The notes below the pieces were generated by a model. The model worked only from the letters and a program-made list of their open reading frames with translations, did not search any database and was not told where the DNA came from. Below, piece after piece: positions 1-9,635 of a DNA stretch of 35,790 nt. The position numbers and the translations under genes were made by a program. Each line of letters opens with the position of its first letter. The first letter of the stretch is position 1. The stretch is from Betaproteobacteria bacterium. Lineage in GTDB: Bacteria > Pseudomonadota > Gammaproteobacteria > Burkholderiales > SG8-41. Location of the stretch: positions 1 through 35,790 of the forward strand of contig JACQOJ010000135.1 of assembly GCA_016202605.1 (NCBI GenBank), in the 5' to 3' direction.

Positions 1-1
1 G

Positions 2-23
2 GGCAGCCCGTGCATGGGCTGCC
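2..23 (-). terminator. Possible terminator hairpin of the tRNA transcript
   Basis: A perfect 8-bp inverted repeat (GGCAGCCC / GGGCTGCC) with a 6-nt loop lies 14 bp beyond the 3' end of the minus-strand tRNA-His gene. It is placed where a terminator of the tRNA operon would be. The T-tract that would prove it lies outside the window, so this could instead be a processing stem or an unrelated palindrome. Confidence 0.4.
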
Positions 24-37
24 TGCGGAATGGATGG

Positions 38-114
38 TGGGGTGGCTGATGGGACTCGAACCCACGACAACCGGAATCACAATCCGGGACTCTACCAACT
101 GAGCTACAGCCACC
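38..114 (-). tRNA. tRNA-His (anticodon GTG)
   Basis: The minus strand folds as a full cloverleaf of 77 nt including an encoded CCA end. The anticodon loop reads ATTGTGA, giving anticodon GTG for histidine codons. The extra 5' G (G-1, position 114) opposite C73 is the identity element specific to tRNA-His. The T-arm contains GGTTCGAGTCC and the acceptor stem is GTGGCTG paired with CAGCCAC. It lies 35 bp downstream of tRNA-Arg on the same strand and is probably cotranscribed with it. Confidence 0.97.
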
Positions 115-149
115 GTCTGGCCTGAAGATGCGAGGGACACGCGAAGCCC

Positions 150-226
150 TGGCGCGCCCGGCGGGACTCGAACCCACAACCCCCGGCTTAGAAGGCCGGT
201 GCTCTATCCGGTTGAGCTACGGGCAC
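150..226 (-). tRNA. tRNA-Arg (anticodon TCT)
   Basis: A 77-nt cloverleaf on the minus strand with encoded CCA. The anticodon loop reads CTTCTAA, so the anticodon is TCT (AGA/AGG arginine codons). The acceptor stem GTGCCCG pairs with CGGGCGC through one G-T pair, and the discriminator base is G73. The T-arm has the standard GGTTCGAGTCC. It would be transcribed before tRNA-His. A -10-like TATGAT occurs on the minus strand at 289-294, but no convincing -35 accompanies it. Confidence 0.97.
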
Positions 227-504
227 AGTCGAGCAACGGATTTACGCTGCCAGACTGCGGCAGTTTACCTGGCCCGGATCACAGGCGCATCATACCGCCC
301 GCACACCTCGGAAAACGGTAATCCATTCCAGCCGAGCAGCGACCGGAACGACGCTGCTCAATTGAAACCGAAGGCGCGTAATATACTCTCCGTCCTCCCA
401 AAGGTCAACGAACGTGGGCGCCGGAAACAGGGTAAAATTCCGGCTTGCGGAGCACCTGTATTTCTGATATTAAAGCGCTTTTTTCAAACAACGGGACCTA
501 TTAC

Positions 505-927
505 ATGCCCTCGGAATTGCACAAGGCTTTCCCTCCATATAAGTCGAAGGGAAAAGAGGAATACATGAATCCGCGGCAGCTTGCGCACTTCCGCAAAATG
601 TTGGAAGAGATGAAGCGCGACCTGTCGCAGGACATCGACCGGACCGTCCATACGATGCAGGACGAAGCGACGATCTTCGCAGACCCCAACGACCGGGCGA
701 GCCAGGAATCGGATATGTCGCTCGAGCTGCGGAGCCGCGACCGTGAACGGAAGCTCATCAAGAAGATCGATGAGACGATCGCGCGCATCGACGCCGCTGA
801 ATACGGCTACTGCGAGTCGTGCGGCGTGGAGATCGGCCTGAAGCGCCTCGAAGCGCGGCCCACCGCAACGTTGTGCATCGACTGCAAGACGCTGGACGAA
901 CTGCGAGAACGCCAGGTCGCGAAATAA
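505..927 (+). CDS. dksA: RNA polymerase-binding transcription factor DksA
   Basis: DksA binds the RNA polymerase secondary channel and, with ppGpp, controls rRNA and amino-acid promoters. The 140-residue product has the family layout: an N-terminal helix, a coiled-coil with the tip motif DPNDRASQ that keeps both aspartates important for activity (about D60 and D63), and a C-terminal four-cysteine zinc finger (CESC at 103-106, CIDC at 124-127). The LELRSRDRERKLIKKID stretch is near-identical to E. coli DksA. The ATG at 505 was chosen because the residues before the conserved YMNxxQLAHF motif match the usual N-terminus and a GGGA lies about 9 nt upstream. A TTG at 445 in the same frame would add 20 residues; an ATG at 565 would remove the N-terminal helix. 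A weak promoter-like pair, TTGCGG and TATTAA spaced 17 bp (445-473), precedes the gene. It is convergent with pnp. Confidence 0.95.
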   Translation: MPSELHKAFPPYKSKGKEEYMNPRQLAHFRKMLEEMKRDLSQDIDRTVHTMQDEATIFADPNDRASQESDMSLELRSRDRERKLIKKIDETIARIDAAEYGYCESCGVEIGLKRLEARPTATLCIDCKTLDELRERQVAK

Positions 928-946
928 GCCTGAAGGCGGCGAAAAC

Positions 947-976
947 GCGAAGGGGCGGCCTCAGGCGCCCCTTCGC
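947..976. terminator. Shared hairpin between convergent dksA and pnp
   Basis: A perfect 11-bp inverted repeat (GCGAAGGGGCG / CGCCCCTTCGC) with an 8-nt loop sits between the dksA stop and the pnp stop. On the minus strand it is followed by GTTTTC, a weak T-run. On the plus strand no T-run follows. It probably ends pnp transcription and may block read-through in both directions. Confidence 0.65.
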
Positions 977-1002
977 TACGTACCGCCCCGAAAATCCGCG
1001 CT

Positions 1003-3114
1003 TTACTTGACCGTCTGCGCCGCCTGGATTTCCGCCGCAACCGCCTTCATCGACAGGCGCAATCTGCCCTTGTCGTCAGCTTCCAGCACCTTGACACGCA
1101 CCGACTGGCCTTCCTTGAGGTGGTCCGCGACGCTGTTGACCCGTTCGTTTGCGATCTGGGAAATATGAAGCAGTCCGTCCCGACCGGGCAATACGCTGAC
1201 GATCGCACCGAAATCGAGAAGCTTAAGAACCGTGCCGTCATAAATTCGCCCGACTTCCACGTCGGCGGTAAGCTCTTCAATGCGCTTCTTGGCGAGTTCT
1301 CCGCCTTCCGACGACACGCACGCGATGGTCACCGTGCCGTCGTCCTCGATATCGATCGTCGTGCCGGTTTCTTCGGTGATGGCGCGGATGACGGCTCCCC
1401 CCTTGCCGATCACGTCGCGGATTTTCTCGGGCTTGATCTTTATCGTGATCATGCGCGGGGCGTAAGCCGAGATTTCAGTGCGCGGGCTCTCGATCGCCTG
1501 TTTCATCTTTTCGAGAATATGCATGCGACCGTCCCGCGCCTGGGTGAGGGCAGCGTGCATGATTTCCTTGGTGATGCCGTTGATCTTGATGTCCATCTGC
1601 AGGGCCGTGATGCCCTTCTCCGTTCCGGCAACCTTGAAGTCCATGTCTCCCAGGTGATCCTCGTCGCCAAGAATATCCGTCAGCACGGCAAAACGGTTGG
1701 CTTCCTTGATCAATCCCATGGCGATGCCGGCGACATGCGCCTTGAGCGGAACGCCCGCATCCATCAGCGCCAGACAACCGCCGCAAACCGACGCCATTGA
1801 ACTCGATCCGTTGGATTCCGTGATTTCCGAAACCACACGCAGGGAATAGGCAAATTCCTCCGGCGTCGGCAATACCGCGAGCAGAGCGCGCTTCGCAAGC
1901 CGACCATGGCCGATTTCGCGTCGCTTCGGTGAACCCACTCGACCCGTTTCCCCCGTCGCGTAGGGCGGCATATTGTAATGAAGCATGAAGCGATCACGAT
2001 ACTCGCCCTGCAGCGCATCGATGATCTGTTCATCCCGTGAAGTGCCCAGCGTGCTCGTAACCAGCGCCTGAGTCTCCCCCCGGGTGAACAAGGCCGAACC
2101 ATGGGCGCGCGGCAGCACTCCGGTCCGGATCGTAATCGGCCGCACGGTGCGCGTGTCACGACCGTCGATCCGCGGCTCTCCATTGAGAATCTGGCCCCGC
2201 ACGATTTTCGATTCCAGGGCAAAGCAGATTTCCTTGACCGCGTTTGCATCCGGGCCGCCTTCCGCCCCGACGCCGAGCTCGGCGAACACGCGCTTCCAGA
2301 TGTTGTCGATCGCCTCGGAACGGGCCTGCTTCTGCTTGATCTGGAACGCCGCACCCAGGTCGCCTTCCGCGAGTTCCGCGATACGCGCTTCCAGCGTCTG
2401 GTCCCTGGCCGGGGGTGTCCAGTCCCACATCGGCGAACCGGCCTCTTCCACCATCTCGTGAATTACAGCGATCACCGCCTGCATCTGCTGGTGGCCATAT
2501 ACCACCGCCCCGAGCATCACGTCCTCGGACAGTTCCTTCGCCTCCGACTCGACCATCAGCACAGCCTGCTGCGTGCCAGCCACGACCAGATCGAGCTGCG
2601 AAGTCTTGAGCTCGGTTGCCGTTGGGTTGAGCAGATATTGTCCATCGACATAGCCGACGCGCGCGGCGCCGATCGGACCATTAAAGGGTATGCCGGACAG
2701 CGCCAGCGCTGCTGAGGCGCCGATCATCGCCGGAATGTCCGAATCCACCTCGCTATTGGAGGACATCACGGTGGCAACCACCTGGATCTCGTTATAGAAG
2801 CCATCGGGAAACAGGGGACGAATCGGACGATCGGTCAGCCGTGAAGTAAGGATCTCCTTCTCGGAGGGCCGGCCCTCACGCTTGAAGAAGCCTCCCGGGA
2901 TTTTCCCGGCAGCGTAGGTCCTTTCCTGGTAATCCACGGTAAGGGGAAGAAAGTCCTTCCCCGCTGCGGCGTTCCTGGCACCCACCACTGTCACCAGTAC
3001 AACGGTATCTTCCAGATTAACCACTACTGCACCACTGGCCTGGCGCGCGATCTCTCCGCTTTCGAGCGTCAAGCGGTGACGCCCCCACGTCAGTGTTTTT
3101 CTAATATGATTCAC
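1003..3114 (-). CDS. pnp: Polyribonucleotide nucleotidyltransferase (PNPase)
   Basis: PNPase degrades RNA 3' to 5' phosphorolytically and is a core subunit of the RNA degradosome. The 703-residue length is normal. The order is a first RNase PH domain, a helical linker, a second RNase PH domain that begins near the GRIDGRDTR motif and contains the acidic catalytic stretch [14 protein letters not shown], a KH domain with the loop [11 protein letters not shown] (about residue 567), and a C-terminal S1 domain. The ATG at 3114 gives the standard MNHIRKT-like start and follows a purine-rich AAAGGA. It lies downstream of rpsO on the same strand, the usual rpsO-pnp order, separated by an intrinsic terminator, so pnp is probably expressed from read-through plus its own promoter. 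Confidence 0.97.
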   Translation of the reverse strand: MNHIRKTLTWGRHRLTLESGEIARQASGAVVVNLEDTVVLVTVVGARNAAAGKDFLPLTVDYQERTYAAGKIPGGFFKREGRPSEKEILTSRLTDRPIRPLFPDGFYNEIQVVATVMSSNSEVDSDIPAMIGASAALALSGIPFNGPIGAARVGYVDGQYLLNPTATELKTSQLDLVVAGTQQAVLMVESEAKELSEDVMLGAVVYGHQQMQAVIAVIHEMVEEAGSPMWDWTPPARDQTLEARIAELAEGDLGAAFQIKQKQARSEAIDNIWKRVFAELGVGAEGGPDANAVKEICFALESKIVRGQILNGEPRIDGRDTRTVRPITIRTGVLPRAHGSALFTRGETQALVTSTLGTSRDEQIIDALQGEYRDRFMLHYNMPPYATGETGRVGSPKRREIGHGRLAKRALLAVLPTPEEFAYSLRVVSEITESNGSSSMASVCGGCLALMDAGVPLKAHVAGIAMGLIKEANRFAVLTDILGDEDHLGDMDFKVAGTEKGITALQMDIKINGITKEIMHAALTQARDGRMHILEKMKQAIESPRTEISAYAPRMITIKIKPEKIRDVIGKGGAVIRAITEETGTTIDIEDDGTVTIACVSSEGGELAKKRIEELTADVEVGRIYDGTVLKLLDFGAIVSVLPGRDGLLHISQIANERVNSVADHLKEGQSVRVKVLEADDKGRLRLSMKAVAAEIQAAQTVK

Positions 3115-3135
3115 GGTGTTATCCTTTAAATTAAA

Positions 3136-3163
3136 ACAAAAAAGACCGCGCAGAAGCGGTCTT
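3136..3163 (-). terminator. Intrinsic terminator between rpsO and pnp
   Basis: On the minus strand an 8-bp stem (AAGACCGC / GCGGTCTT, 3142-3163) with a 6-nt loop is followed directly by a T-rich run (TTTTGTTTT). It lies between the rpsO stop and the pnp start, the position where E. coli carries the t1 terminator and RNase III processing site. Partial read-through would set the pnp level. Confidence 0.85.
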
Positions 3164-3262
3164 GCGTAAACGTCGACGACACGCCGTATGCAGGCTCACG
3201 GTGCGACAATCGTTCGCGGCAGCGCCAATGCAGTTCGTGTCCGGCGCCGCCAGCACGGGCTG

Positions 3263-3532
3263 CTACTTGCGCAGTCCCAACCGATCAATCAATGCCTTGT
3301 ACTGCTCGGCATTGGTTTTTTTCAAATAATCCAGAAGCTTGCGGCGACGACTCACCATGCGCAGCAACCCGCGGCGGGAGTGATGATCCTTCACGTGCGT
3401 CTTGAAATGTTCGGTGAGATCGGCAATGCGCGCTGACAACAACGCGATCTGCACTTCCGGCGACCCAGTGTCGCCCTGTGCCCGTTGGTAATCCCTGACC
3501 AGCTCGGCCTTCTGGGTAATGGTTACTGCCAT
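3263..3532 (-). CDS. rpsO: 30S ribosomal protein S15
   Basis: S15 is a primary 16S rRNA-binding protein of the small subunit platform. The 89-residue product has the exact family length and its hallmark sequence: the [13 protein letters not shown] segment near the N-terminus and the [20 protein letters not shown] block in the second half, both rRNA contacts. The start (MAVTITQ) is preceded on the minus strand by a GGAG about 6 nt upstream. It follows truB by about 100 bp and precedes pnp. In E. coli S15 represses its own translation through a leader pseudoknot; no such fold was identified here. Confidence 0.97.
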   Translation of the reverse strand: MAVTITQKAELVRDYQRAQGDTGSPEVQIALLSARIADLTEHFKTHVKDHHSRRGLLRMVSRRRKLLDYLKKTNAEQYKALIDRLGLRK

Positions 3533-3631
3533 GTCGCCTCTCCAACTAGAAATCTGATCATTTTACTCTCTAAGGTCTCGTTTTCTCAAGTAATATTTGG
3601 ATGCTGGGGGAATGTAACCACACCCCGCCGG

Positions 3632-4573
3632 TCACGCCGGATCGGCTCCACTTGGCGCCATAAGTCGCCGCGGAACCAGGACACCGGCCGCCTCAGCCAC
3701 CGCCACCCCAAGATAAGCGTGCCCCGGACCATAAACCCGCACCAGGCCTGAACAATCCGGGTGCGGTCCGCGAACCACCTGCCCCGAAGAGATCCTCCTC
3801 GCCTCCGATTCGTCGAGGTTAACGCGCGGCAGCGATGCCACCAGTGAATCGACCGGCAGCAGAAGTTTTTCCCGAAGCGCAAGAGAGATCCTCTCCAATT
3901 CGTCTAATGTCACCGCTGCATCAATCCTGAACCGGCCAACCGCCGTGCGTAAGAGCTTGGCAAGGCAGGCCCCGCAGCCAAGCTCGCGCCCAATGTCCTC
4001 GGCGAGCACGCGGATATAGGTGCCCTTACTGCATGCAACCGCGATACGCAGTTCATCATCCCGAAATTCGACGAGGTCGATCGAACGTATGGTTATGCGT
4101 CGCGGCGCCCGTTCCACAGCCACGCCCTCCCGCGCATACTTGTAAAGCGGTTTCCCGGCGTGCTTGAGCGCACTGTACATGGGTGGCGTCTGCAGGACTT
4201 CCCCGAGGAAACGTGTCAGCGCCGCCGCAGCGGCCCCGTGATGAACCGTGACGTTCGCGACGGTCGTCACTTGCCCCTCCAGATCTCCGGTCGTAGTCGT
4301 GACCCCGAGTTTCAACGTCGCGTCGTAAGTCTTGTCGGCATCGAGCAGGAGATGGGAAAACTTGGTGGCCTCCCCGAAGCAAACCGGCAGCAGCCCGTCC
4401 GCCATCGGATCAAGCGTTCCGGTATGCCCGGCCTTGGCGGCAGCAAGCAAATGCTTGGCTCTGGAGACTGCCGCTTGCGACGTGATACCGCGCGGCTTGT
4501 CAAGCAGCAGCACGCCGCTGATCGCCCGCCGGCTTCGAATTCCCGACTCAGGCAACCCGATGCTCCCCGTCAT
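3632..4573 (-). CDS. truB: tRNA pseudouridine(55) synthase TruB
   Basis: TruB isomerises uridine 55 in the T-loop of nearly all tRNAs. The 313-residue product has the TruB N-terminal motif LLLDKPRGITS and the catalytic loop HTGTLDPMADG with the nucleophilic aspartate at about D55. The middle contains the KAGHTGTL and YKYAREG motifs, and GTYIRVLAEDIG at about 190. The C-terminal part resembles a PUA-type domain. Its ATG overlaps the rbfA stop by 4 nt (ATGA), so the two are probably translationally coupled. It is the fifth gene of the rimP-nusA-infB operon. Confidence 0.96.
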   Translation of the reverse strand: MTGSIGLPESGIRSRRAISGVLLLDKPRGITSQAAVSRAKHLLAAAKAGHTGTLDPMADGLLPVCFGEATKFSHLLLDADKTYDATLKLGVTTTTGDLEGQVTTVANVTVHHGAAAAALTRFLGEVLQTPPMYSALKHAGKPLYKYAREGVAVERAPRRITIRSIDLVEFRDDELRIAVACSKGTYIRVLAEDIGRELGCGACLAKLLRTAVGRFRIDAAVTLDELERISLALREKLLLPVDSLVASLPRVNLDESEARRISSGQVVRGPHPDCSGLVRVYGPGHAYLGVAVAEAAGVLVPRRLMAPSGADPA

Positions 4574-4944
4574 TTTTCGCTGGAACGATCGGTGTCGGTC
4601 GCAACGGCAGCATCGATCAGCTGCGATAAACGCATGCCGCGTTCGACCGAGACGTCGTGCTTGAACTGCAATTGCGGGACTGTGCGTAGCTTAATTCGAC
4701 GTGCAAGCTCGCTGCGGAGGAAACCGGCCGCATGCTGCAAAGCCTCGCGGGTTTCCTCGATCTTTTCCGCGTTTCCCAGCAGAGTGAAGAATACCTTGGC
4801 ATGGGCGTAATCCTGAGTCACCTCGACATCCGTGAGCGTGATCATCCCGACACGGGGGTCCTTAAGCTCGAGCCGGATGATGCCCGAAAGCTCGCGTTGA
4901 ATCTGTTCGGCAATCCGGCGGCTGCGGGGATAGTCCTTTGGCAT
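4570..4944 (-). CDS. rbfA: 30S ribosome-binding factor RbfA
   Basis: RbfA helps late maturation of the 30S subunit and 16S 5'-end processing. The 124-residue product starts MPKDYPRSRRIAEQIQRELS, the typical opening of the family, followed by LKDPRVGMITLTDVEVTQDYAHAKVF, the beta-rich core of its type II KH fold. It ends in a basic-to-acidic tail ahead of truB. It is separated from infB by about 100 bp instead of the short gap usual at this junction, and that gap is filled by a repeat element. Same strand and operon as infB and truB. Confidence 0.95.
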   Translation of the reverse strand: MPKDYPRSRRIAEQIQRELSGIIRLELKDPRVGMITLTDVEVTQDYAHAKVFFTLLGNAEKIEETREALQHAAGFLRSELARRIKLRTVPQLQFKHDVSVERGMRLSQLIDAAVATDTDRSSEK

Positions 4945-4956
4945 GAGGATGGTCCA

Positions 4957-5018
4957 GTGTTCAAGGTTCAGAGTTCAAAGGTCGGGAGCGAAACTCAAAA
5001 CCCGGAACTTTGAACCCG
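4957..5018. repeat. TTCAAAGTTC-type inverted repeat element, copy 1
   Basis: The rbfA-infB junction carries GTTCAAGGTTCAGAGTTC at 4959-4976 and, in inverse orientation, GGAACTTTGAACCC at 5004-5017. A related arrangement occurs at 33071-33130 upstream of msrB. The two copies share the terminal words but differ inside. This is a dispersed non-coding element placed inside an otherwise compact operon. No open frame was seen in it. Confidence 0.7.
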
Positions 5019-5043
5019 CAACGGCAAACGCGAACACGCACGC

Positions 5044-7587
5044 CTAGAGCGTGCGGGCGACCTCGACGACTTCGTACACCTCGAGCTGGTCGCCTTCCTT
5101 GATCTCGTTGTAGTTCTTAAGAGAAAGACCGCACTCGAAGCCCGCCTTCACTTCCCGCACGTCGTCCTTGAAGCGTTTGAGCGAATCGAGTTCGCCGTCG
5201 TGTATCACCACGTTGTCACGCAGCAAGCGCACGCGCGCGCCGCGTTTCACGACCCCTTCCAGCACCATGCACCCGGCGATGGTGCCGACCCGCGAGATCT
5301 TGTAGGTCCTCCTGATCTCGACCAGTCCGATCACGTTCTCCTTCTGCTCCGGAGAGAGCATGCCGGACAGCGCCGCTTTCACCTCATCCACGGCCTCGTA
5401 GATGATGTTGTAATAGCGGATGTCGATCCCATTGCTTTCCGCGAGTTTGCGCGCGGCCGCATCGGCGCGAGTATTGAATCCTATAATAACCGCCTTCGAC
5501 GCGAGCGCCAGATTCACGTCGGATTCGGTAATGCCGCCGACGGCGGCATGAACGATATTCACTTTGACCTCGTCAGTGGAAAGCTTCGCCAAGGCATGCG
5601 ACAAACCTTCGTGGGAGCCTTGCACGTCCGCCTTGATGATGAGCGAAAGCGTCTTCTTTTCGCCCTCGCCCATCTGCTCGAACATGTTCTCGAGCTTGGC
5701 CGACTGCTGCTTCGCCAGCTTAACGTCCCTGAACTTACCCTGGCGGAACAGCGCGATTTCTCTCGCCTTGCGCTCGTCGCCCAGTACCAGCACCTCGGCG
5801 CCCGCCATCGGAACGTCCGACAGGCCCAGGATCTCGACCGGAAGCGATGGACCCGCCGCTTCGATATTTTGGCCTGCCTCATCAAGCATGGCGCGCACCC
5901 GGCCGAACACCGCGCCGGCGAGCAGCACGTCCCCGCGCTTGAGCGTACCCGACTGAACCAGCACGGTCGCCACCGGTCCGCGCCCCTTGTCGAGCCGCGA
6001 CTCGATCACGATTCCTTTCGCCGGCGCATCCCGTGATGCCTTCAGTTCCAGCACCTCGGCCTGCAAGAGGACGCTGTCGAGCATGGCATCTATTCCCTTG
6101 CCTGTCTTGGCGGATACTTCGACAAACATCGTATCTCCGCCCCATTCCTCGGGGACCACTTCCTGGGCGGCAAGATCCTGTTTTACGCGATCCGGATTCG
6201 CTTCCGGTTTGTCGATCTTGTTCAGCGCTACGACTATCGGGACCCTTGCGGCCTTGGCATGATGGATCGCCTCGACCGTTTGCGGCATGACGCCGTCGTC
6301 TGCCGCAACAACGAGAATGACGATATCCGTCAGCTTCGCCCCGCGCGCGCGCATGGCGGAAAACGCCTCGTGCCCCGGGGTATCGAGAAAGGTAACCGTG
6401 CCTTTCGGCGTTTCCACGTGGTACGCCCCGATGTGCTGGGTAATGCCGCCAGCTTCCCCGCTCGCCACACGCGTGCGGCGAATGTAGTCCAGCAGGGAGG
6501 TCTTGCCGTGGTCAACGTGGCCCATCACGGTCACCACAGGGGCGCGCGGCTCCAGCTTTATTTCCGACGGCGCCGTTCGGGCTTCCGTCAGGAATGCGTC
6601 GAGATCATCCAGCTTGGCGCGCTTTGCAATATGCCCCATCTCCTCGACCACGATCATCGCCGTATCCTGGTCAAGGACCTGATTGATGGTGGCCATCGTG
6701 CCGAGCTTCATCAGGGTCTTGATGACCTCGGCTGCCTTTATCGACATCTTGTGGGCAAGGTCGCCGACCGTGATCGTTTCCGGAACCGTCACCTCGCGTA
6801 CGACCGGTTCCGCGGGCGCCAGAAAGGCCTGCTGCTGCTCGCTTTCCTCCTTGTGTGCGGCATGCCGCGCCTTCCGTTCCCGCCAGCCCATCCCGCCGGT
6901 CACATCGCCGCGCACCTTGATGCTGCGTTTTTTCGCGGTCTCGTCTTTCCAGATAACCTGCTTGATCTGCTTTTTGGCGCCTTTCTTCTCGGTCTTGCCC
7001 GCCTTTTCCTCCGGCTTGACCTCCGGTTTGTGCAGCGTTCCCTCGACAGGGACCGGCGCCGCGGATGGCGCTTCTTCCGCGACCTTCGGCTTCTCGGCGG
7101 GCTTTTCCTCGGCCACCGGCGCTTCCGCGGCAGCTTGCTCCTTCTTGCGACGCTGCTGTTTTTTCTGTGCGTCCTCGCTCTGACGCGCGATGAGCTCCGC
7201 CTGCTTCTTCGCTTCTGCCTCCCGCAGCGCAATCTCTTCGGCATCCAGAACCGGCTTGGCTTCGACCACAGGTTCCGGCTCGATTGCATCGCGTTTTACC
7301 AGCACGCGCTTCTTGCGCACCTCGACCTGAATGGTTCGCGACTTTCCTGTTCCGTCCGACTTCTTGATCTCGGAAGTCTGCCGGCGCGTCAGCGTGATCT
7401 TCTGTTTCGCCTCCTTTGCGCCGTGCACCTCCCGCAGATACTCGAGCAACTGCGTCTTGTCCTTCTCGGTCAGCGGCGTATCCTCGGCCAGCGACTTCTT
7501 CACGCCGGCCGCCAGCAACTGCTCGATGAGCAGAGCGGCGGGAAGCCCGAGTTCCTTGGCAAACTGCGTAACGTTGATCTGCGCCAT
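5044..7587 (-). CDS. infB: Translation initiation factor IF-2
   Basis: IF-2 is the GTPase that brings fMet-tRNA to the 30S subunit and promotes subunit joining. The 847 residues comprise an N-terminal IF2-N domain (about 1-55), a long charged low-complexity linker rich in K, E and A (about 60-250), a second IF2-N-like segment, and the GTPase domain from about residue 345 with G1 [10 protein letters not shown]3 DTPGHEAF, G4 NKID and G5 SAK. Two beta-barrel domains and the fMet-tRNA-binding C-terminal domain follow, ending [12 protein letters not shown]. The start [13 protein letters not shown] is the conserved family opening. It begins 9 bp after nusA ends, so the two are surely cotranscribed. 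Confidence 0.97.
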   Translation of the reverse strand: MAQINVTQFAKELGLPAALLIEQLLAAGVKKSLAEDTPLTEKDKTQLLEYLREVHGAKEAKQKITLTRRQTSEIKKSDGTGKSRTIQVEVRKKRVLVKRDAIEPEPVVEAKPVLDAEEIALREAEAKKQAELIARQSEDAQKKQQRRKKEQAAAEAPVAEEKPAEKPKVAEEAPSAAPVPVEGTLHKPEVKPEEKAGKTEKKGAKKQIKQVIWKDETAKKRSIKVRGDVTGGMGWRERKARHAAHKEESEQQQAFLAPAEPVVREVTVPETITVGDLAHKMSIKAAEVIKTLMKLGTMATINQVLDQDTAMIVVEEMGHIAKRAKLDDLDAFLTEARTAPSEIKLEPRAPVVTVMGHVDHGKTSLLDYIRRTRVASGEAGGITQHIGAYHVETPKGTVTFLDTPGHEAFSAMRARGAKLTDIVILVVAADDGVMPQTVEAIHHAKAARVPIVVALNKIDKPEANPDRVKQDLAAQEVVPEEWGGDTMFVEVSAKTGKGIDAMLDSVLLQAEVLELKASRDAPAKGIVIESRLDKGRGPVATVLVQSGTLKRGDVLLAGAVFGRVRAMLDEAGQNIEAAGPSLPVEILGLSDVPMAGAEVLVLGDERKAREIALFRQGKFRDVKLAKQQSAKLENMFEQMGEGEKKTLSLIIKADVQGSHEGLSHALAKLSTDEVKVNIVHAAVGGITESDVNLALASKAVIIGFNTRADAAARKLAESNGIDIRYYNIIYEAVDEVKAALSGMLSPEQKENVIGLVEIRRTYKISRVGTIAGCMVLEGVVKRGARVRLLRDNVVIHDGELDSLKRFKDDVREVKAGFECGLSLKNYNEIKEGDQLEVYEVVEVARTL

Positions 7588-7596
7588 TGATCCTGC

Positions 7597-9081
7597 TTAT
7601 GCGTTAGTTTCGGCAAACCATGGTGCGCGGGCCGCCATGATGAGTTCCTTGGCTCGCTCGGCATCCAACCCGGACAGCTCCATCAAATCGTCGGTGGCGC
7701 AATCGGCCAGTTCCTCCTGCGTGCTGACACCCTTCGAAGCCAGCAGGCGCGCCGTATCATTGTCCATACCCTCAACCTTCATCAGATCCTCGATGTCATG
7801 CTCAACCTTTTCCTCGCTTACAATCGCCTGGGTGAGGAGCGCATTTCGTGCCCGGCTGCGCAACTCGTTGACCGTCGCTTCGTCGAGCGCCTCGATCTCG
7901 AGCATTTCATTGAGCGGAACGTAAGCCACTTCTTCCAGCGTGGAAAAACCCTCCTGAACCAGAATGTCGGCGACTTCGTCGTCGACGTCGAGCTTTTCCA
8001 TAAAGATGCCCCGGATGCGGGCGGTCTCTTCCTCCGTTTTCTTCTGAGATTCCTCGACGGTCATGATATTGAGCTCCCAACCGGTGAGCTCGCTGGCCAA
8101 CCGCACGTTCTGACCGGTGCGCCCGATCGCCTGCGCCAGATTCTCCTCGTCAACAACGATATCCATGCTGTGTTTTTCTTCGTCGACGAGGATGCTGCTC
8201 ACTTCCGCCGGTGCGAGTGCATTGATCACGAACTGCGCGGGATCCGGATTCCACAAGATGATGTCGACACGCTCACCCGCAAGCTCGGATGTGACGGCCT
8301 GCACCCGCGACCCTCGCATACCGACACACGTTCCGATGGGATCAATACGCTGATCGTTCGACTTGACGGCGATCTTTGCCCGGGAACCGGGGTCACGCGC
8401 CGCGCCCTTGATCTCCAGCAGTCCGTCTTCGAGCTCGGGAACCTCGAGTTCGAACAACTTGACCAGGAACTCCGGCGCCGTGCGGGACAGAATCAGCTGT
8501 GGACCACGGCTGACCCGGTCAATTTTCCAGAGGTAGGCGCGTGTCCGATCACCCACCCGCAGATTTTCCTTGGGAATCATCTGGTCGCGCGGCAGCACCG
8601 CTTCCAGCCGGCCTGACTCGATGATCGCGTTACCCCGTTCCATGCGCTTGATAACGCCCATGACCAGGTGTTCTTTGCGCATTAGAAAATCGTTCAGGAT
8701 CTGCTCGCGCTCCGCGTCGCGTATTTTCTGCAAGATGACCTGTTTGGCGGTCTGTGCGCCGATACGGCCGACTTCCAGGCCCCCGATCGGCTCTTCGACA
8801 TACTGGCCGACCTCCATGTTCGGATCGATCTCCCGCGCCTCATGGAGCTTGTATTGCCGCGACGGCGTTTCAATCTCCTGGTCGTTCACCACCTGCCAGC
8901 GGCGGAAAAAGGAGAACTCGCCCGTCGTTCGGTCGACGGACGCACGCACATCGACATCCTCATTAAATCGCTTCTTGGCGGCAGATGCCAAAGCGAGTTC
9001 CAGCGCGCCAAACACGATTTCCTTCTCGACGTTCTTCTCGCGCCCCAAGGCATCCACGAGTAGCAAAATCTCCCGGCTCAT
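7597..9081 (-). CDS. nusA: Transcription termination/antitermination factor NusA
   Basis: NusA binds RNA polymerase and modulates pausing, intrinsic termination and antitermination. The 494 residues carry an N-terminal RNAP-binding domain ([18 protein letters not shown]), an S1 domain (about 135-200), two KH domains including the [14 protein letters not shown] and [13 protein letters not shown] loops, and two C-terminal acidic helix-hairpin-helix repeats, the second containing [18 protein letters not shown]. The full set of acidic repeats is the proteobacterial form. It lies 15 bp after rimP and 9 bp before infB. NusA is known to autoregulate its operon in E. coli; a terminator-like hairpin in this operon's leader would suit that. 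Confidence 0.97.
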   Translation of the reverse strand: MSREILLLVDALGREKNVEKEIVFGALELALASAAKKRFNEDVDVRASVDRTTGEFSFFRRWQVVNDQEIETPSRQYKLHEAREIDPNMEVGQYVEEPIGGLEVGRIGAQTAKQVILQKIRDAEREQILNDFLMRKEHLVMGVIKRMERGNAIIESGRLEAVLPRDQMIPKENLRVGDRTRAYLWKIDRVSRGPQLILSRTAPEFLVKLFELEVPELEDGLLEIKGAARDPGSRAKIAVKSNDQRIDPIGTCVGMRGSRVQAVTSELAGERVDIILWNPDPAQFVINALAPAEVSSILVDEEKHSMDIVVDEENLAQAIGRTGQNVRLASELTGWELNIMTVEESQKKTEEETARIRGIFMEKLDVDDEVADILVQEGFSTLEEVAYVPLNEMLEIEALDEATVNELRSRARNALLTQAIVSEEKVEHDIEDLMKVEGMDNDTARLLASKGVSTQEELADCATDDLMELSGLDAERAKELIMAARAPWFAETNA

Positions 9082-9096
9082 CCCGACCTCCTGCCG

Positions 9097-9525
9097 CTAA
9101 AAAGCGGGAACAAGACGCGCTTTTTCCAGGTTGTCCAGATCGAGCGACAACAGCTTGCCGTCGATCTCGATCTGCACCTTGCCAGCACGAGTTTCCCGCA
9201 AAACACCCACAAAATTTCTCTGTCCGTCGACCGGCACGCGCAGCCTGATGCGCGCCTTCTGCCCGGAAAAACGCACAAAATCCCGTTCCTTTTTCAGCGA
9301 TCTGTCCAGGCCCGGTGAGGACACTTCGAGCCTGTCGTATGCGAAGTTTTCCACCGTCAACACCCGATTCAGATGCTGGCTGACCGCCGCGCAATCATCG
9401 ATGCCGACCCCGTCATGCTTGTCGATGAACACCCGCAATAACCGGCCCTTGCCGGATCGTTCCAGATCCACCAATTCATATCCAAGCCCGGCCAGCGTCG
9501 TTTCCAACAATTCCTGTAAATCCAT
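9097..9525 (-). CDS. rimP: Ribosome maturation factor RimP
   Basis: RimP assists early 30S assembly. The 142-residue protein shows the family's N-terminal segment ([23 protein letters not shown]), the central motif [14 protein letters not shown], and [19 protein letters not shown], which lies at the junction of the two RimP domains. The C-terminal SH3-like part is short but normal. The ATG at 9525 follows the leader hairpin by about 20 nt. It is the first gene of rimP-nusA-infB-rbfA-truB, and its 5' leader is only about 60 nt if the promoter at 9591-9619 is used. Confidence 0.95.
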   Translation of the reverse strand: MDLQELLETTLAGLGYELVDLERSGKGRLLRVFIDKHDGVGIDDCAAVSQHLNRVLTVENFAYDRLEVSSPGLDRSLKKERDFVRFSGQKARIRLRVPVDGQRNFVGVLRETRAGKVQIEIDGKLLSLDLDNLEKARLVPAF

Positions 9526-9544
9526 CGCAAATCAGCACCACAAA

Positions 9545-9567
9545 CAAAAAATGGGCGAACCGCCCAT
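9545..9567 (-). promoter_or_regulatory. Leader terminator/attenuator upstream of rimP-nusA
   Basis: On the minus strand a 7-bp stem (ATGGGCG / CGCCCAT, loop GTT) is followed immediately by six T residues (9545-9550). It lies downstream of the predicted promoter and about 20 nt before the rimP start, so it is inside the mRNA leader. Seen: the hairpin and T-run. Inferred: premature termination that could be set by NusA, the product of the second gene. Confidence 0.7.
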
Positions 9568-9590
9568 CTTCTTGTAATACAGAGCCTTGA

Positions 9591-9619
9591 AGTATAACAA
9601 AAATCATGCCGGAATCCAA
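9591..9619 (-). promoter_or_regulatory. Sigma70-type promoter of the rimP-nusA-infB operon
   Basis: On the minus strand TTGGAT (9614-9619) and TATACT (9591-9596) are separated by exactly 17 bp, a near-consensus sigma70 pair (consensus TTGACA and TATAAT). Transcription would start near 9584, giving a leader of about 60 nt that includes the terminator-like hairpin. The -35 box lies at the very edge of an IS630-type remnant. Confidence 0.65.
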
Positions 9620-9635
9620 GCGCTGCGCTGAGTGC

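Noticed and set aside
128-568. Plus-strand open frame over tRNA-Arg and the dksA leader
   Set aside because: It is antisense to a tRNA gene, and the dksA promoter region and start lie inside it. No protein family resemblance.
6259-7590. Long open frame antisense to infB
   Set aside because: It lies opposite a certain gene, is rich in R, L and H with no domain, and is the usual result of third-position GC bias. No ribosome binding site.
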